Positions 10,409 through 22,588 of a DNA stretch of 64,000 nt are shown here, one piece after another. The translations under genes and the position numbers were made by a program. Numbering within the stretch: position 1 is the first letter of the stretch; each line of letters starts with the position of its first letter. Under the pieces are notes generated by a model. The model saw only the letters and a program-made list of their open reading frames with translations. It had not been told where the DNA came from and ran no database searches. The stretch is from Cycas panzhihuaensis. Its lineage: Eukaryota; Cycadophyta. The DNA lies in assembly GCA_023213395.1 (NCBI GenBank), contig CM041465.1, positions 240,195,741 to 240,259,740 of the forward strand. Reading direction: 5' to 3'.

Positions 10409-10997
10409 TAGTAGAGTAGTGTATCTATTTTTATTTTAGATAGGGAAAAGCTTGGACCTCCAGGGAGTCACCATATGTAGTCACATGATTATACCCTCCC
10501 TGTAAGGACACCAGCTTCCCATGGATGATGTACCATACCATTTGTATGATATGACACATGATTTTTAATATATATAGATGGGGTGGTTGGTACCCCATTT
10601 GGCATATGATTTTGTTTACATGTTTATATATGTGTACGAGGGTACACAGATGCATGAGGATATATATATGATTATACTTTGAGCTGATTATTGTATGAGC
10701 TTTGTGTTATTTGTTTAAGTCATGTGCATTTGCTTTCATGCAGGACCATATTCCTAATAGGAGCACACATAATTACTATGAGTAGACGAAATAGACATAT
10801 GTAGGGCTAGGAAATAAGGCAGTATGCATGTCCATATGGGGAGCATAGCGGGATATACAAAGGAAATGCTAAATAGGACAGGAATGATGATTCTCCCGAA
10901 ATATCGTCCTAATCAGGAATGCCTAAATAGGAGGACGTGATTCCCAAGAGGAAGGGAATAAGGGTTCCACGGGAGGAACAAAAAAGGAATGAGAGGG
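10409..10997. other. 3' flank shared by accessory gene and pol in B
   Basis: Contains the presumed 3' UTR of the accessory gene, TA-rich runs near 10568 and 10659, and a segment at 10800-10975 that is colinear in reverse with D 60675-60900 and C 33780-34050. The conserved segment has CATGTCCATATGGGGAGCAT. No credible ORF. Conservation in all three elements, including C which lost both genes, suggests a cis role. Confidence 0.6.
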
Positions 10998-11055
10998 CCA
11001 CACTAAGCCATCGTTCTGCCTGTGGCTAAGAGGAATGGGAACAAGCTTAGGGTGG
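10998..11055. other. Conserved hairpin between convergent pol and accessory gene (B)
   Basis: CCACACTAAGC pairs with GCTTAGGGTGG across a stem-loop of about 58 nt, 43 nt downstream of the pol stop (11098). D has it at 60596-60650 and C has eight copies (33091-33775). Arm sequences differ between elements but stay complementary. It may help end or process the two converging transcripts. That is inference. Confidence 0.65.
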
Positions 11056-11097
11056 TAGTTTAGGCTTATTTCAGAGTGTTGAAAGGTGATGATGAAG

Positions 11098-12360
11098 TCA
11101 TGAGTAGAATTTCTTGAGGAATTTCCTGTTAACAACTTTCTCAAACTTAAGGCCCTACAAGGTGGCGATCCTATAGGTGTTGTTATCGAGGCTCTCGAGA
11201 ACGACGAAGGGGCCAATCCATTTGGGCCCAAATTTAGTCAAGCGATCGTGGAGATATTTGAATTTGAGGATGTGGTCTCCAGGATACAAAGGTCAAAAAT
11301 GAAGGTGTTTATCGTAGGTCCTTTACGAGTGGGCTTTGGATGCGAGGTTAGCCTGGTAGGTGGCTAAACATCTCTCATCCAAGTCCTCGAGGTCTAAGAG
11401 GTAAGCTTGATGGATTGACTCCTCATCGATGAGACCTTGAAGGGAAACTCATAAAAAGGGAATCTCCACTTCCAACGAGAGTACCGCCTCAGTACTGTAA
11501 ACTAGGGAGAATGTAGTCATTCCCATAGCAACACAGATAGAGGTACAGTAAGCCCACAGGGCAGAAGGGAACTGGAGGTGCCAGTCTCTTTGAGACTGAG
11601 TGACATTTTTCTTTAAGATGTTAACGAGAGTCTTGTTGAACGACTTAACTTGACCATTTGCCTGGGGGTAATAAGGGGAGGAAGTTTTATGAGAGATTTT
11701 AAATTTCTCACAAAGCTCATCCATCTCCTTGTTACAAAAAAGGGTTCTGTTGTCAGTAATCAAGACATTAGGGATCCCAAATCGGCAAATGATGTACTGG
11801 TAGATGAAAGTAGCTATCATCTTACCAGGAGTAGTAATCAGAGGGATGGCTTCTGCCCATTTAGTAAAGTATTCTATGGCAATCAAGATAAACTTGTGCT
11901 GTGATGAAGAAGATGGGGACATAGCCCCGATGAGGTCTAGACCCCACTGAGCGAAAGGCCATGGAGATACGATAGGATGAAGGGCCTTGGAAGGTACATG
12001 GGAAATGTTGGCATACTCCTGACATCACCGACATCTCAAAGCATAGGTATGAACATCCTTGAAGAGGGACGACCAATAGTAGCCCATACAAAGGATCCTC
12101 TGGGCCATGGATTGGTCCCCAAAGTGGCCCCCGCAAATGCCATGGTGGCACTCACAGAGTATCTAGTCCACTTCGACAGAGGTGATGCAACAGAGGAGGA
12201 TCCCATCAAAAGACCTCTTGTACAATACTTTGTCCATGAGGAAGTATTGCCTAGCAGAGGTCCAGATGCAAGCTCTAACCTTATTACTAGCTTCAGGGTG
12301 ATACTGCTATTGTGTGAGGTACTGCATGATGTCGCTATACCACTCGCTATCAATGAGTAG
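11098..12360 (-). pseudogene. Element B integrase
   Basis: The zinc-binding region lies near 12160-12040, then the core from about 11950. FTKWAEAIPL and ITDNRTLF mark the first two catalytic regions. The third reads PYYPQANGQVKSFNKTL, where the catalytic Glu is Lys. This is the same change as in A. The C-terminal part is kept here but lost in A: YLHDRLTKFGPKWIGPFVV near 11250-11195, the plant gypsy GPF region. Stop TGA is at 11098. Several in-frame stops and shifts show it is dead. Confidence 0.88.
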
Positions 12361-13735
12361 ATCAAAAGGGATGCCCTGAATGATCAAGATAGACTCATCA
12401 GGAAAAGAATTATCAATAGGGGCATCGAGCGAGTTAGGGATAGGGGCATCTGCAAGCAGTTTGACCACCACCATCCCTTTCTTCGATTTCCTGTTAACGA
12501 TATAAAGATCAAACTCCTGAAGTAGGATAATCCAACTGCCAACCCTACCCATCGGGTCTGAACGAGTAAGTAGATATAATAAGGGATCAGACTGGATGAT
12601 CACTTTGGTAGTATTACTGAGCAAGTAGTGTCTGAACTTCTTGGTTGCGTGAACTAAGGAGAGGCATTCCTTCTCCGCTGGGAAGTAGTTGAGTTCAGTA
12701 GCCATGAGGGTACAGTTGATAAAGTAAATGGCTCTCTCGACTCCCAAATCATCCTCCTGAGTGAACATAGTACCCAAGGACTCATCGGTCACCGAGTTAT
12801 AGAGAATGAAGGGCCTATCGAAGCAAGGGGGCGACAATGTTATAGCAGAAGTAAGGGCTTTCTTAAGTCCTTCAAAGGCTTACTGGGTCTTGGCTGACCA
12901 AACAAATGGGACTCCCTTCTTTAATAGGTTAGTCAAGGGTTTGGCACTCGCGGTGAAGTCTGCCAAGAAGTGCCTGAGGAAATCGAGCCTACCTAGAAAC
13001 AACTTGATTTATTGCGGGGTTCTAGGAGGTGACATATCGAGGATTGCTTTAACTTTATTAGGGTCAATTTGGATTCCTTGTTTTGACATAAGGAACTCAT
13101 GGAGTTTGCCCGAAGTGACGGCAAACATGCATTTGAGCGGGTTTAAGCTTACATGGTACTTGTGACACTGCATGATGGGCCCTGGCATGTAAGAGACCCA
13201 TCATGTCATCCATAAAGACCTCCAACGTGTCATCGATGAGGTCATGGAAGATAAAATGCATCACCCTTTGGTAAGTAGCACCTGTATTTTTTAGGCTGAA
13301 GGGCATTGCCTTGTAGGCAAAGGTACCCCATGGGGTGGTGAAGGCCATCTTATAGCAGTCTTCAGGAGATATTTAAATCTAGTTATAGCCAGAGAAGCCA
13401 TCCATCAAGGACATGACTTCAAACCTAGTGTGTCGATCAATGATTTGATCGATGAAAGGGAGTGGGTAGTTATCTTTAGGACATGCATTATTGATATCAC
13501 AGAAATCAATGCATATCCAGATGGTTCTGTTCTTTTTAGTAATGGGATCGATGTTGGATACCCATTTAGGATAGTCGATAGAAGTAATAAGTCTAGCATC
13601 CAGCAGTTTCTCAACCTCCATTTTGACAACGACTGAGAGTTTAGGATGAAGAGGACGCTATTTATGGTGCACAGGGTGGGTGACAGGAATAGTAGTGAGA
13701 TTGTGGGTAACAACAGAGGGGTCGATTCCCTTCAT
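12361..13735 (-). pseudogene. Element B reverse transcriptase and RNase H
   Basis: RT begins near 13735. Recognisable blocks are ICIDFCDINNACPKDNYPLP (near 13530-13470), AFTTPWGTFAYKAMPFSLKN (13345-13285) and VFMDDMMG (13222-13198), the YxDD box with Met in place of Tyr or Val. A small deletion follows, near 13180. RNase H is read in 12837-12500: YNSVTDESLGTM, then ERAIYFINCTL and PAEKECLSLVHATKKFRHYL. The order and motifs are typical of Ty3/gypsy RT-RH. Stops interrupt it. Confidence 0.88.
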
Positions 13736-15130
13736 GTTAGAGTAATCCATGCAAAGACATCCCTGAATTCCTGGAACAAAAAGAAATATTCCCTTACCTC
13801 ATTAGGAGAGCATTCTACCCCTACCTTAATGACCTTGCCCAGGGCTAGGACTATGTCCTTCCCCTCCTTGAAATGGAGAGGGGCAAGGTCAATAGGAAGA
13901 GACAAAATAGGGGATGGAATTAGGTCAGCGAGTGTGGAGCCAATCATTAGGATCTTCTAGTAGCCAAGCCTATAGTGACCAAAAGGAGAGTTGGACGTGG
14001 AGCCTGCTAAGTGCTCAAGTAAAGCTTCATCATCTTCAAAGTAATCTACCCCGTGGATGACCTTATTTCGAATAGACGAGGTGCTTGAGGGAGTTGGAGC
14101 GATGAAGTTATGATGGTTAGTAGGCTGCCCAACATCCCCAAAAGACTCTAAGGGAGAGTCAGGAAAGGGCTCCTCAGAAGCATCAAAAGGGAGTTCCTCG
14201 AGACCATCACTTGCAGGGGATTATGGAGAGGAAGAGTCAAGGACCTATGGGTGAATGCATGTAATGACATGTGACACAAAGGACTGACTAGTCTCTTCAA
14301 TAAGAGGAGTTCTAGGTTGGGACCTAGAAAAGGAAAGGTGCCTTCTACTAATGCAGAGGAAAGAGACAGGGTGAGGAAAGTCCTTGTCCTCACCATGGGA
14401 CTCATTGTCACTAAACAAGGCAAGGTACTCGTAGCTCCCAACACCAATAGGAATAAAGCGAGTAAGACTAGAGGAAGAAGATACAGGGTCTTCTTCGAGA
14501 TGGGATGAATCAGGTATGTTGATGGAGCAAGCTGAGGCGTGGGTAGAAGGGCCTTTTCCCTCCTTCGTATAACCATAGCTTGCCTAGCTGGTAGGATGAG
14601 TTTGTTTAACATGTGGATGTTTGTAGGAAATAACCCTCATTCATCCATTGTGGATGAACTTAAGTTGCCCCTAGCAGGTTGAATACATAACTCCCATTTG
14701 ATCGAGCCATGGTCGACCCAAGAGAAGATTGTAGTCGATGTCAACGTCAAGGACTATAATGTCGGCGAGGATAGTCTTGCCCTCGAGAGTGTGCAGGATA
14801 GAAATAGACCTCAATAGAGTCTTTTCGCTATCATCGTAACCTTGGCATCACCATGGAACAGGTTCTAAGGTGGAAATACCAAGCTCTGGCATAATGTGCA
14901 AGGGCATGGCATTAATGGAAGAACCATTGTTAACAATGATCCTTCGCAAGGTACAATCTAGTGTGTCAATACTGATGGTGAAAGGGAAATTCTATTGGCA
15001 TTTCCTTTGACAAGCGGGAGGGGGGGAGGTCTTTAGGGTCAAAAGAAATGATGAGCTCATGGCTTTGGGTAATGCCCAAAGCATGGACGAGCACGTCACC
15101 CAACCCTAAAGCTTCTAAAAGGAGTGCCTA
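13736..15130 (-). pseudogene. Element B protease and linker to RT
   Basis: Protease motifs: VNNGSSINAM at about 14935-14906, with the catalytic Asp changed to Asn (VDNGSS in D), and LLLGRPWLDQ at about 14727-14698. The linker (14640-13736) includes a hydrophilic stretch and an open piece, MIGSTLADLIPSPILSLP, found also in A (23230-23290). C and D keep the start of this linker but not its end. Confidence 0.85.
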
Positions 15131-16738
15131 TTATTTGGGATAACTTCTCAAGATGTCCATGATGGACATCCCGGTGTCCACAGTACAAAGCTCATTGACG
15201 ACAGAAAAGGCCTTCCTCTTCATTGTGAATTGAGGAAGGGCTCTTCTAAAATCGTAGTGACTTGGACAAATATGAATAGTCTTGGGAAGTAATGGGACTT
15301 CTAGAAGGGAGGTTTCCAGAAGAGGATCAAAGTGTGGAATAGAAGAAGAGGTGCCAACTGCCTCTTTAGTGACTTGAGACCGAGTTAAGGCATATAAGGG
15401 GGTGGCCTCAAGAATTTGAATCACCTTCTTTCCCTTATTCCAGGACTGTGAAGGTGAGGGAGTACGTCAGTGAGGGGAACGTGAGAAAGATGATGAATCC
15501 CAAGTGCCTTTCCTCTTATCGCGGGAAGGATGAGAATTCAGGGATCTTTCCCAGTTCTAGTTGTTTTCGGGTTGAGAATTACGATCATATTCCCCATGTT
15601 TGGGGAACAGATCCTTGTGGATTGGTTGGTCTAGGTTAGGCCTTGAGGCCCATTTAGAAGACGAGTCACGTTGTGGGGCATCCCTAGGATGTTGAGCCCT
15701 ACAACGTGAGTTGTCATGGAAACACTCCCTGTGAATGGAACACCACTTCTTCTTAAGCGAGGAATCTGGCTTCTTCCCTTGAGAGGACTGGGTGTTACCA
15801 CCCTTAGGGAGAGTAGCTTGAGTAGCTTATTGGATTTGTTTATTGGAAGTAGGTGATGAAGGAGCTTGCAGTTTAAGTTCTTTCATCATACGTTCGAATG
15901 AACATATAGCAGAAGTGAGCAGATCTAAGGTCTTCTTAGTCAGATGAGAAGAGGACCTAGTGGACTATTATGGTTTGGTTTCTTCAGTTTAGGGTGGTAC
16001 CTCATGATATTGTGAGGGCTTGAGAGGCTTATTGAGTCCATCCTAGATCTTAATAGCCTCAAGCACTAAGCACTTTGCGATGGAAGAATCTCATGTAGTT
16101 GCCTCTATCTTAAGGACTTCCACATGGACTTCAGGGAAAAGTGCATTACCGAAGAGACCCCTCTTCAATTCCTTAGGTAAAGTAACCTTAGTGGAATGGA
16201 GGAGGTCATGAAACCATCACATAAAGTTACGATTCATCTCATCATGACCTTGTTTGAGCAAAAGAAAGGATTTCATTCCACTTTAGAATGGACGAGCAAC
16301 ATCAAAATAGTTGATGAATTCATCCATAAGTTGCTAGAACGAGAAAATGGAATAGGCCAGCAGGTGATAAAACCAATTAAGGGCATCACCTTATAGGGAT
16401 TGTAGGAATAATTTCATTAGTATGTGATCATAGGCCCAGTGATCAATGCACACCATAGAGAAACTACATACGTGCTTTGTTAGATCCTATGATGAAGTTC
16501 CATCGAACTTAGGAACTTCAAGAGGATGAGGTGGCAAATTGGTTCCCAATGCCTCAATAGATAATGGTGTCAATCTATAATCCATGAAGAGACGTGCCCT
16601 CGCCTAGGTCATAGGATCGACAAATGATGTGGAAGGTAATGGATAAGGAATAGATGGAGGCAGCAGGCCCATCCCTCCTTGAGGAAATGTCCCTTACTGA
16701 AAAGGGACTTGACAATAAGTGCTTTGAAAGGAAGTTGG
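15131..16738 (-). pseudogene. Element B gag, C-terminal part
   Basis: Continues the gag begun at 40531 and cut by element A. The retrotransposon gag domain lies near 16600-16040, in several frames. A knuckle of the form CX2HX4HX4C (KWCSIHRECFHDNSRC) lies at about 15757-15712 and is intact. That spacing is a Tat-type trait, in place of CX2CX4HX4C. The interruption is exact: the duplication GTTTC is at 16739-16743 and 39518-39522. Confidence 0.85.
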
Positions 16739-16743
16739 GTTTC

Positions 16744-19281
16744 TGTTTCCTAGCTACTGGGAATGGACTCAAGACACATCAACCAAAGTATGTTCAGGTA
16801 TATGTTCTCACTTCTCCCCGCTCGTGCTTGATTGAGATTATTTAGTGTAGACTACTTGATATATGCCTTCCTGCATGCATTGCTTCTCTGCCTGATCATA
16901 TTGCATATGCTTACAACACACTATCAGCCTATGACGACTCACAATGAGGGCATTCCTCAGTGAATGCTACACCCCATATGGTGCACAGCCACCCACATCG
17001 TCTCCACAACCTCTCGGGATGTTTCAGTTAGTCATGTTTGCCTATTTTACGAAATTTTGCTCACGTTGCAGTCTCCTCCAAGTCCGGTTAATCCCTTGGT
17101 TGAGGCTTGCTTTACTATTTTGGCTACTTACTCATCATTTGAGTATTCCCCTAGCTGTTTCAGGCTCAATTTTCTCTCAATAATGATTCAAAAACCTTTA
17201 TTTTTGCTGATTTTATCTTTTTTTTGTTGCCAGTCTGGTACCACTGCAAACTCAGTGGTACCGTGGTCTTTGTCGCGGTACCGCTAGGTTTGCCACAGTG
17301 CGACTGTTTGAATTTCAAAAAAGAAAACCATGCAATAGTTTCCACTTTTTTCGCAGAACTGCCACGTGACTCCTGTCAATTCATATCGCCCTGACATCCC
17401 CAACATTCACCTGCAGTGAACAAGGGATAAAGGGGGATTTTCCTTCTCATTCTAGGATCTTTTGCCCATTTTTCTAACTTCTTACTCAAATTTTACATAG
17501 AAAGACATATACTACAGTGACAAAAACTTGCCACAAGGAAGAGGACACTGCTATAAGCTGGATTTATAAGGACCATTACTGCCCCATAGCTCTCAACAGC
17601 AGACTCCACATCTTCTTGCAAGTGATCAAGGTTTTAAGGAAGATTTCTACCAAAAGCTCCTCAAAGGGACCAACTACCAAGGCCCCAAGCTTACAAAGAT
17701 ATTTTTACACTTCACCTTTAGCAAAAACCTGCCACTATTCTTCATCATATATTGGTTATATCTGTTGTTTCCTAATAGAAAACTTATGTTTGGTTCTTCC
17801 CCTAACAAGGTACTCTCTACTCTTACTTGTAATTTGTGTTGTTCTTATTTCTTTTATGTTTTGGTGAATAAATTTCTAGTTTGTGTGGCTTTATGTTGTT
17901 GCACTTGATTAGCACCACTTCCTTTTTCTTTTGAGACATTACTATTTTTCCCAAATCATCCCTCTCAACCCATTCCTAGTTGGCTGTTGCAAAGGGGCAA
18001 CATAAAGAGGATTTGATGGAGGTAGGCGAGGTTCCGTCCCCCTTGCTGTCCTTCTCCACAAGGGTTCCATCCCTTGTTCTCTTTCCTTTTGCCGCTAGAT
18101 CCTTCTTAGGAATTGGGTTAAGGGAATTTGGGGGATTCAGTTTGGAGCTAAAACCAGCGTTGGTAACCTGTTGCCATGCCGGTTCTAGAAATTCCATCCG
18201 TTAGTGTTGGGCCCTGCCTAAGCTCCAAACCTTTCCATTGCTCCCTCCTTTTTTACTGTTTGCTACCCCATGATCCTGTTGTGAGCCCGTTCCTCCTTTC
18301 CAAGTTCTGTGGAGACTCTTTGTGGGTGAGTTAGCCATCCCAAGATTATACTCTTTTCCTTTTTGGATGTGCTTATGGTGTACATTGGCAAGAGATTTTA
18401 TTGCATGTTGTCATTTTACTTTGCTACATATTGATGCTTAGCATAGATTTATGTAGTTCTATTTGATTTTAGTACCTATATTCGGTATATTTTGTGGCCC
18501 CTCTTCCAAGAGGGAGGTACTCTCCTAACTTGCTTGTAGGATCTTGCATTAGTGGAGCTGCACATGGAACGAAACCCATTGCAGGTTGGTTCTACGTTCA
18601 GTGCATTCCTTATTCTTTTACGCTTTTTGCTTCTTTTCCATTTTTTGCTTTTGCATGTTTATGGGGAGGTAAGTTAGCCCCTCTTCGGTTGCTTACGGCA
18701 ACTATCGCCAACCGGCATTGCATGCACAATGAGCAGGGTAGAAAGGAGCGGGAGCTAAAGGGACGAGCAACACTTCACCTAGGCACCGAATCCAGGTATT
18801 CTTCTTATTCCCTATATATCTCTTTTACACCATTGTCTTTTATACATATGGTTGTATAGTTAGGAATGTGTAAAGAATTAAAAAGAGAAAAAGGAATGTG
18901 TGTTTGCTTTACGTCGTTTCATCCATTGGTTAGCTTAGCTTAGCTAGATTGTTTGCATTGTATTAGAGCTACCTGCATTGTACCCTCCTTTGGCCTATGC
19001 TTAGACATATTTACTTACCTTTCTGTTTCGTTGCCTTCTCATTTCCTTAAGAAGATGCAACACGCCAGGTGCTTTCTCCTCTTCCCAGCCATCTGAGGGG
19101 TAGGAAGGCCTCGCTTTGCATGGCTACCTGGAAGCAACCAGGCACCTCTGCAGTCTCGAATATGTGCTCCAGTGCACAGATGCCCTGCGAGGTGAAGTCC
19201 TTGTTATTTAGTTTAATTAGCTTTGCACCTTTCATCCCCTTTTGTTAGACGTAGGGACACCACCCCGTGGCAAGCATTTCA
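16744..19281 (+). repeat. Element A 5' LTR
   Basis: Begins TGTTTCCTAGCTACTGGGAATGG and ends GCATTTCA. It is colinear with 26649-26775 joined to 37101-39517, with many transitions. Conserved landmarks are the palindromes at 17237-17304 and GTGGGTGAGTTAGCCATCCC near 18325, also present in C. Predicted small proteins inside it recur in both LTR copies only because the DNA is repeated. Confidence 0.93.
17237..17304. other. GGTACC palindromes in LTR of A
   Basis: Three GGTACC cores occur within 70 bp, with flanking arms (CTCAGTGGTACC, GCGGTACCGCTAGG). The 3' LTR copy at 37471-37540 keeps all three cores. They occupy the same place as the 44-bp palindrome of B. Confidence 0.65.
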
Positions 19282-19283
19282 CT

Positions 19284-19300
19284 AGCGACCATACTGGGGA
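19284..19300 (+). promoter_or_regulatory. Primer binding site of A
   Basis: AGCGACCATACTGGGGA lies two bases after the 5' LTR. C has TGGCGACCATCTGGGACC in the same place, close to the TGGCGACxxxxCTGGGGA type seen in Tat elements. I do not assign the tRNA. Confidence 0.7.
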
Positions 19301-19456
19301 ACTGCCAGTAAGGGAGCTAGTTTTGCTCCTCCTTTTCGTTGGTGTTCTTGCCTTTAGGTAGCCTTCTTGTCCTGCATTTCATTTGGGTAGCCCCCAATAT
19401 ACTTGTTTCATTCTCCTCTTTTCACTTTTTTCTAATAACGCTCATAAAGGCACTGC

Positions 19457-21607
19457 ATGCGACGTTTCTCACGTTGCTTGTGAGGTCTGCCGCCGTTGTT
19501 AGAAGACCCATCGCCTTGTTCCCTTCCGTCATTGAATCTTGATTCGACCATGGAAGGTTACCAGTCTGATTGGTCTTATCATACCATGTTCTCGAGAACT
19601 CAAGAGTTTCCCGTGTCCGTTCTTGGATCCACCCACGAGGGTGATGATTCTGTCTATTATCCGAGTGACCTGTTTTGCCCTTCTGAGTTTCATCCTTCTA
19701 TGCATGTAGCAAAAGGCTCATCTCCTCAGGAGACTTACCATCCTATTGGTGAATCTTACGAGGAGTGCCCTGAGGGATCCCCGATATTTGAGATCTCATC
19801 GACCTCGTATGGCTATAAGGATACCCCTCTCGCCGACGTGGTCGAAGCGCTAAGCGAGTACTTTCAAGCAACTTGCTGATAACTACATCCTAGGTGGTTT
19901 GAAGAAGTTCTGCGCAATGTAGCATCTTCTTCATCCATACCTGCACCTCCTATGGTAAATGATTCTTCTACCCATGCACACTCATCCTATGCCATGTCTA
20001 CACCGGCTCCCACGGTAAGTGTTGTGCCATTTATCCCTAGCCATGGTCCTACTTCTTCAGGACCCATTCACGGCATGTCCTTCCCTCAGCTTGGGGTTAG
20101 CATTCTATTTCCAAGTCAGATGAATGTGCCACCTTCAAACATAGCACATGCATTTCCTAGTAGGCCTCAAGGCCCTACTAATGCTGCCACCATCAACTAT
20201 GTAGGACCCACTCCTACATACGCTCAAAACCCATCTGGTGGTCCTTCCCTTTACGTGCCCCCAGGTTACACGTCTTAACCTTGGGGGTAGGGTAGGGGAA
20301 ACCATCTTCCTGCTTATGGGGTAGACTCGTTGTACCCATATGGGGTTGCACCACCTACAGGTGGCCCATATGGGTAAAACCTGGTCCCTCACTCTTCGTT
20401 TCTGCCATCTAGCGCAACTCCTATTGTCACACCTTTGCAAGGAAGCATATCTCCCTTCCAAGGCGTTTATCCACAACTCCCCTTCTAGCAAGGGGCGTTT
20501 CCTCAAGGAGGGATGGGTCTACCTCCCCCATCCATTCTTGTTTCTTTACTGTTCATCGATCTTTTATCCCATGTGAGGACCCGTCCCTTCATGGACTATA
20601 GGTTGACGCCACTATCCATTGAGGCGCTAAGGACTAACCTGCTGTCTCACCCTCCTGAAGTTCCTAAATTTGACAAAACTTTATCGCAAGACCTAACCAA
20701 GCACGTGCGTAGTTTCTTTATAGCGTGCATAGATTATTGGGCTTACAACCATATTCTGATGAATCTATTTTCGCGATCCTTGTAGGGTGATGCCCTTAAG
20801 TGGTTCTACCATCTCCCTGCCCATTCCATTTCTTCATTCCAGTAATTAGTGGATGTGTTCGTTAATTACTTTGACGTAGCCCATCCATTTGAGAGTGGAA
20901 TGAAAGTGCTCCTGTCACTTAAACAAGGTCACGATGAAATGAATCATGACTTTATGCGATGGTTTCATGATCTCCTTCACTCTACCAAGGCCACATTACC
21001 TGAAGAGTTGAAGCGGGATCTCTTCGTCAATGCACTTTGCCCTGAAGTGTATGTGGAAGCCCTTAAGATAGGGGCAACCACATGCGACTCCACAATTATG
21101 AGGTGCTTGGCGTTGGAGGCCATTGAGATCCAAGCCAGACTTAAGAAACCTCCTAAGCCCTCACAACATCGTAAGGCACCTCCCCCAATGAAGGAAACCA
21201 AACCTCCGCAACCTGCCAGGTCTACCCCTCATCCGAATGAGAGGACCTTAGACCCTCTTACCTTCGCTATTCACTCATTCGAGCACACGATGAAGGAGCT
21301 TAAACTCCAGTCCCCTTTATCACTGACCTCCTATAAACCAGTTCAGCAAGCTTCTCGTGCCATTCCCCCTAAAGGAGGTAACACCCAACCTTCTCAAGCA
21401 AGGAGGATCGATCCTCCTCTTGATAAGAGGTGGTGTTCCATCCATAGGGAATGTTTCCATGACAATTCGTATTGTCGGGTACAACACCCACATGATGTCC
21501 CACTGCACGATTCGTCCCCTAGATGGGCATCGAGGCCTAACCTCAATCAACCTATTCATAGAGATTTGTTCCCCAAACATGGGGAACGTGGTCGTGATGT
21601 TCAATAA
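19457..21607 (+). pseudogene. Element A gag
   Basis: Start ATG at 19457 is supported by B, whose gag also begins MRRFS. In A a TGA follows after eight codons. The N-terminal 370 residues are rich in Pro, Ser, Thr and Gly (YVPPGYTS near 20255). The gag domain is at about 20585-21180: VPKFDKTLSQDLTKHVRSF, a stop in place of the usual Q or R, then GDALKWFYHLP, SLKQGHDEMNHDF and a long open stretch to 21607. The knuckle RWCSIHRECFHDNSYC (CX2HX4HX4C) lies near 21429-21476. Stops near 19481, 19877, 20277 and 20844 inactivate it. Confidence 0.88.
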
Positions 21608-22588
21608 AGGAACAATCAGAATCAGGATAGATCCCCCGATTCTCGCCCTTCGCATGGTAGAGGGAAGGGTGTGCGAAGGCCATCTTCCCCTTCGCGTTCC
21701 CCTGACCACCGTGCTCTATCACATTCATAGTCCCGTAACAAGGGAAAGAAGGTGATCTAGATGCTTGAGACCACTCCCCTTTATGCTTTGACCTGGTCTC
21801 AAGTTACAAAGGAGGCAACTGGAAGCTTCGCGTTTACCTCGCAACTTGATCCTCCTCTGGAAGCCGTTCCTCTGGAGATTCCTGCACTTCCCAAGAGCAT
21901 TCCCGTCCGCCCCAATTGATTCAACTTTAGGAGAGCCCTTACCCAACCCACAGGGAGGGGTAAGCCTTTCTCTATAGTCAAAGAGCTTCTTACCATGGCT
22001 GCCGGGATGTCTATCATGGACATCTTAAGAAGTTGCCTTGAGCAATGGGTGCTCCTCTTGGAAGCTCTAGGATCAAATGATGCATCTGTTCACGCCTTGG
22101 GAATAACTTAAAGTTGCGAACCCATCATCTCTTTCGATCCCAGGGATCTTCCCTCGTCTAGTGGAAGGGAATGCCAATGGAACTTCCCTTTCATGATTAC
22201 CATAGATACTCCTGATTGCACATTACGAAGAACTATCGTGGACAACAGTTCTTCCATCAATGCCATGCCCTTGCGTGTCATGCAAGAGCTTAGCATTTTC
22301 ACCTTGGAACCTATTCCATGGTGATGTCAGGGTTATGATGGTAGCGAGAAGACACCCTTGGGATCCATCTCGATACCTCTTACTCTCGAGGATAAGACTG
22401 TCATTACTAACATCGTTGTCCTCGATGTTGACGTTGATTACAACTTGCTTCTGGGTCAACCATGGCTTGACCAAATGGGAGCTGTGTGTTCCGCCCGGTG
22501 GGGGCAACTTAAATTTATCCATAATGGACAAATGAAAGTTATCTCCCACAAGCGATCGCTCGCTAAACAAACTAGGCCTTCTACTTAA
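21608..22588 (+). pseudogene. Element A protease
   Basis: A spacer (21608-22050) leads to the aspartic protease. VDNSSSINAM lies at about 22239-22268: the catalytic Asp is kept but the usual Gly is Ser. LLLGQPWLDQMG follows near 22446-22481. The closing segment GQLKFIHNGQMKVI is shared with B, C and D. One stop (TGA near 22321) and frame changes break it. It would have cut the gag-pol polyprotein. Confidence 0.85.

Noticed and set aside
17517-17867. 116-codon frame repeated at 37752-38102
   Set aside because: Both copies lie at the same place in the two LTRs of A. The conservation is explained by LTR identity, and no domain is seen.
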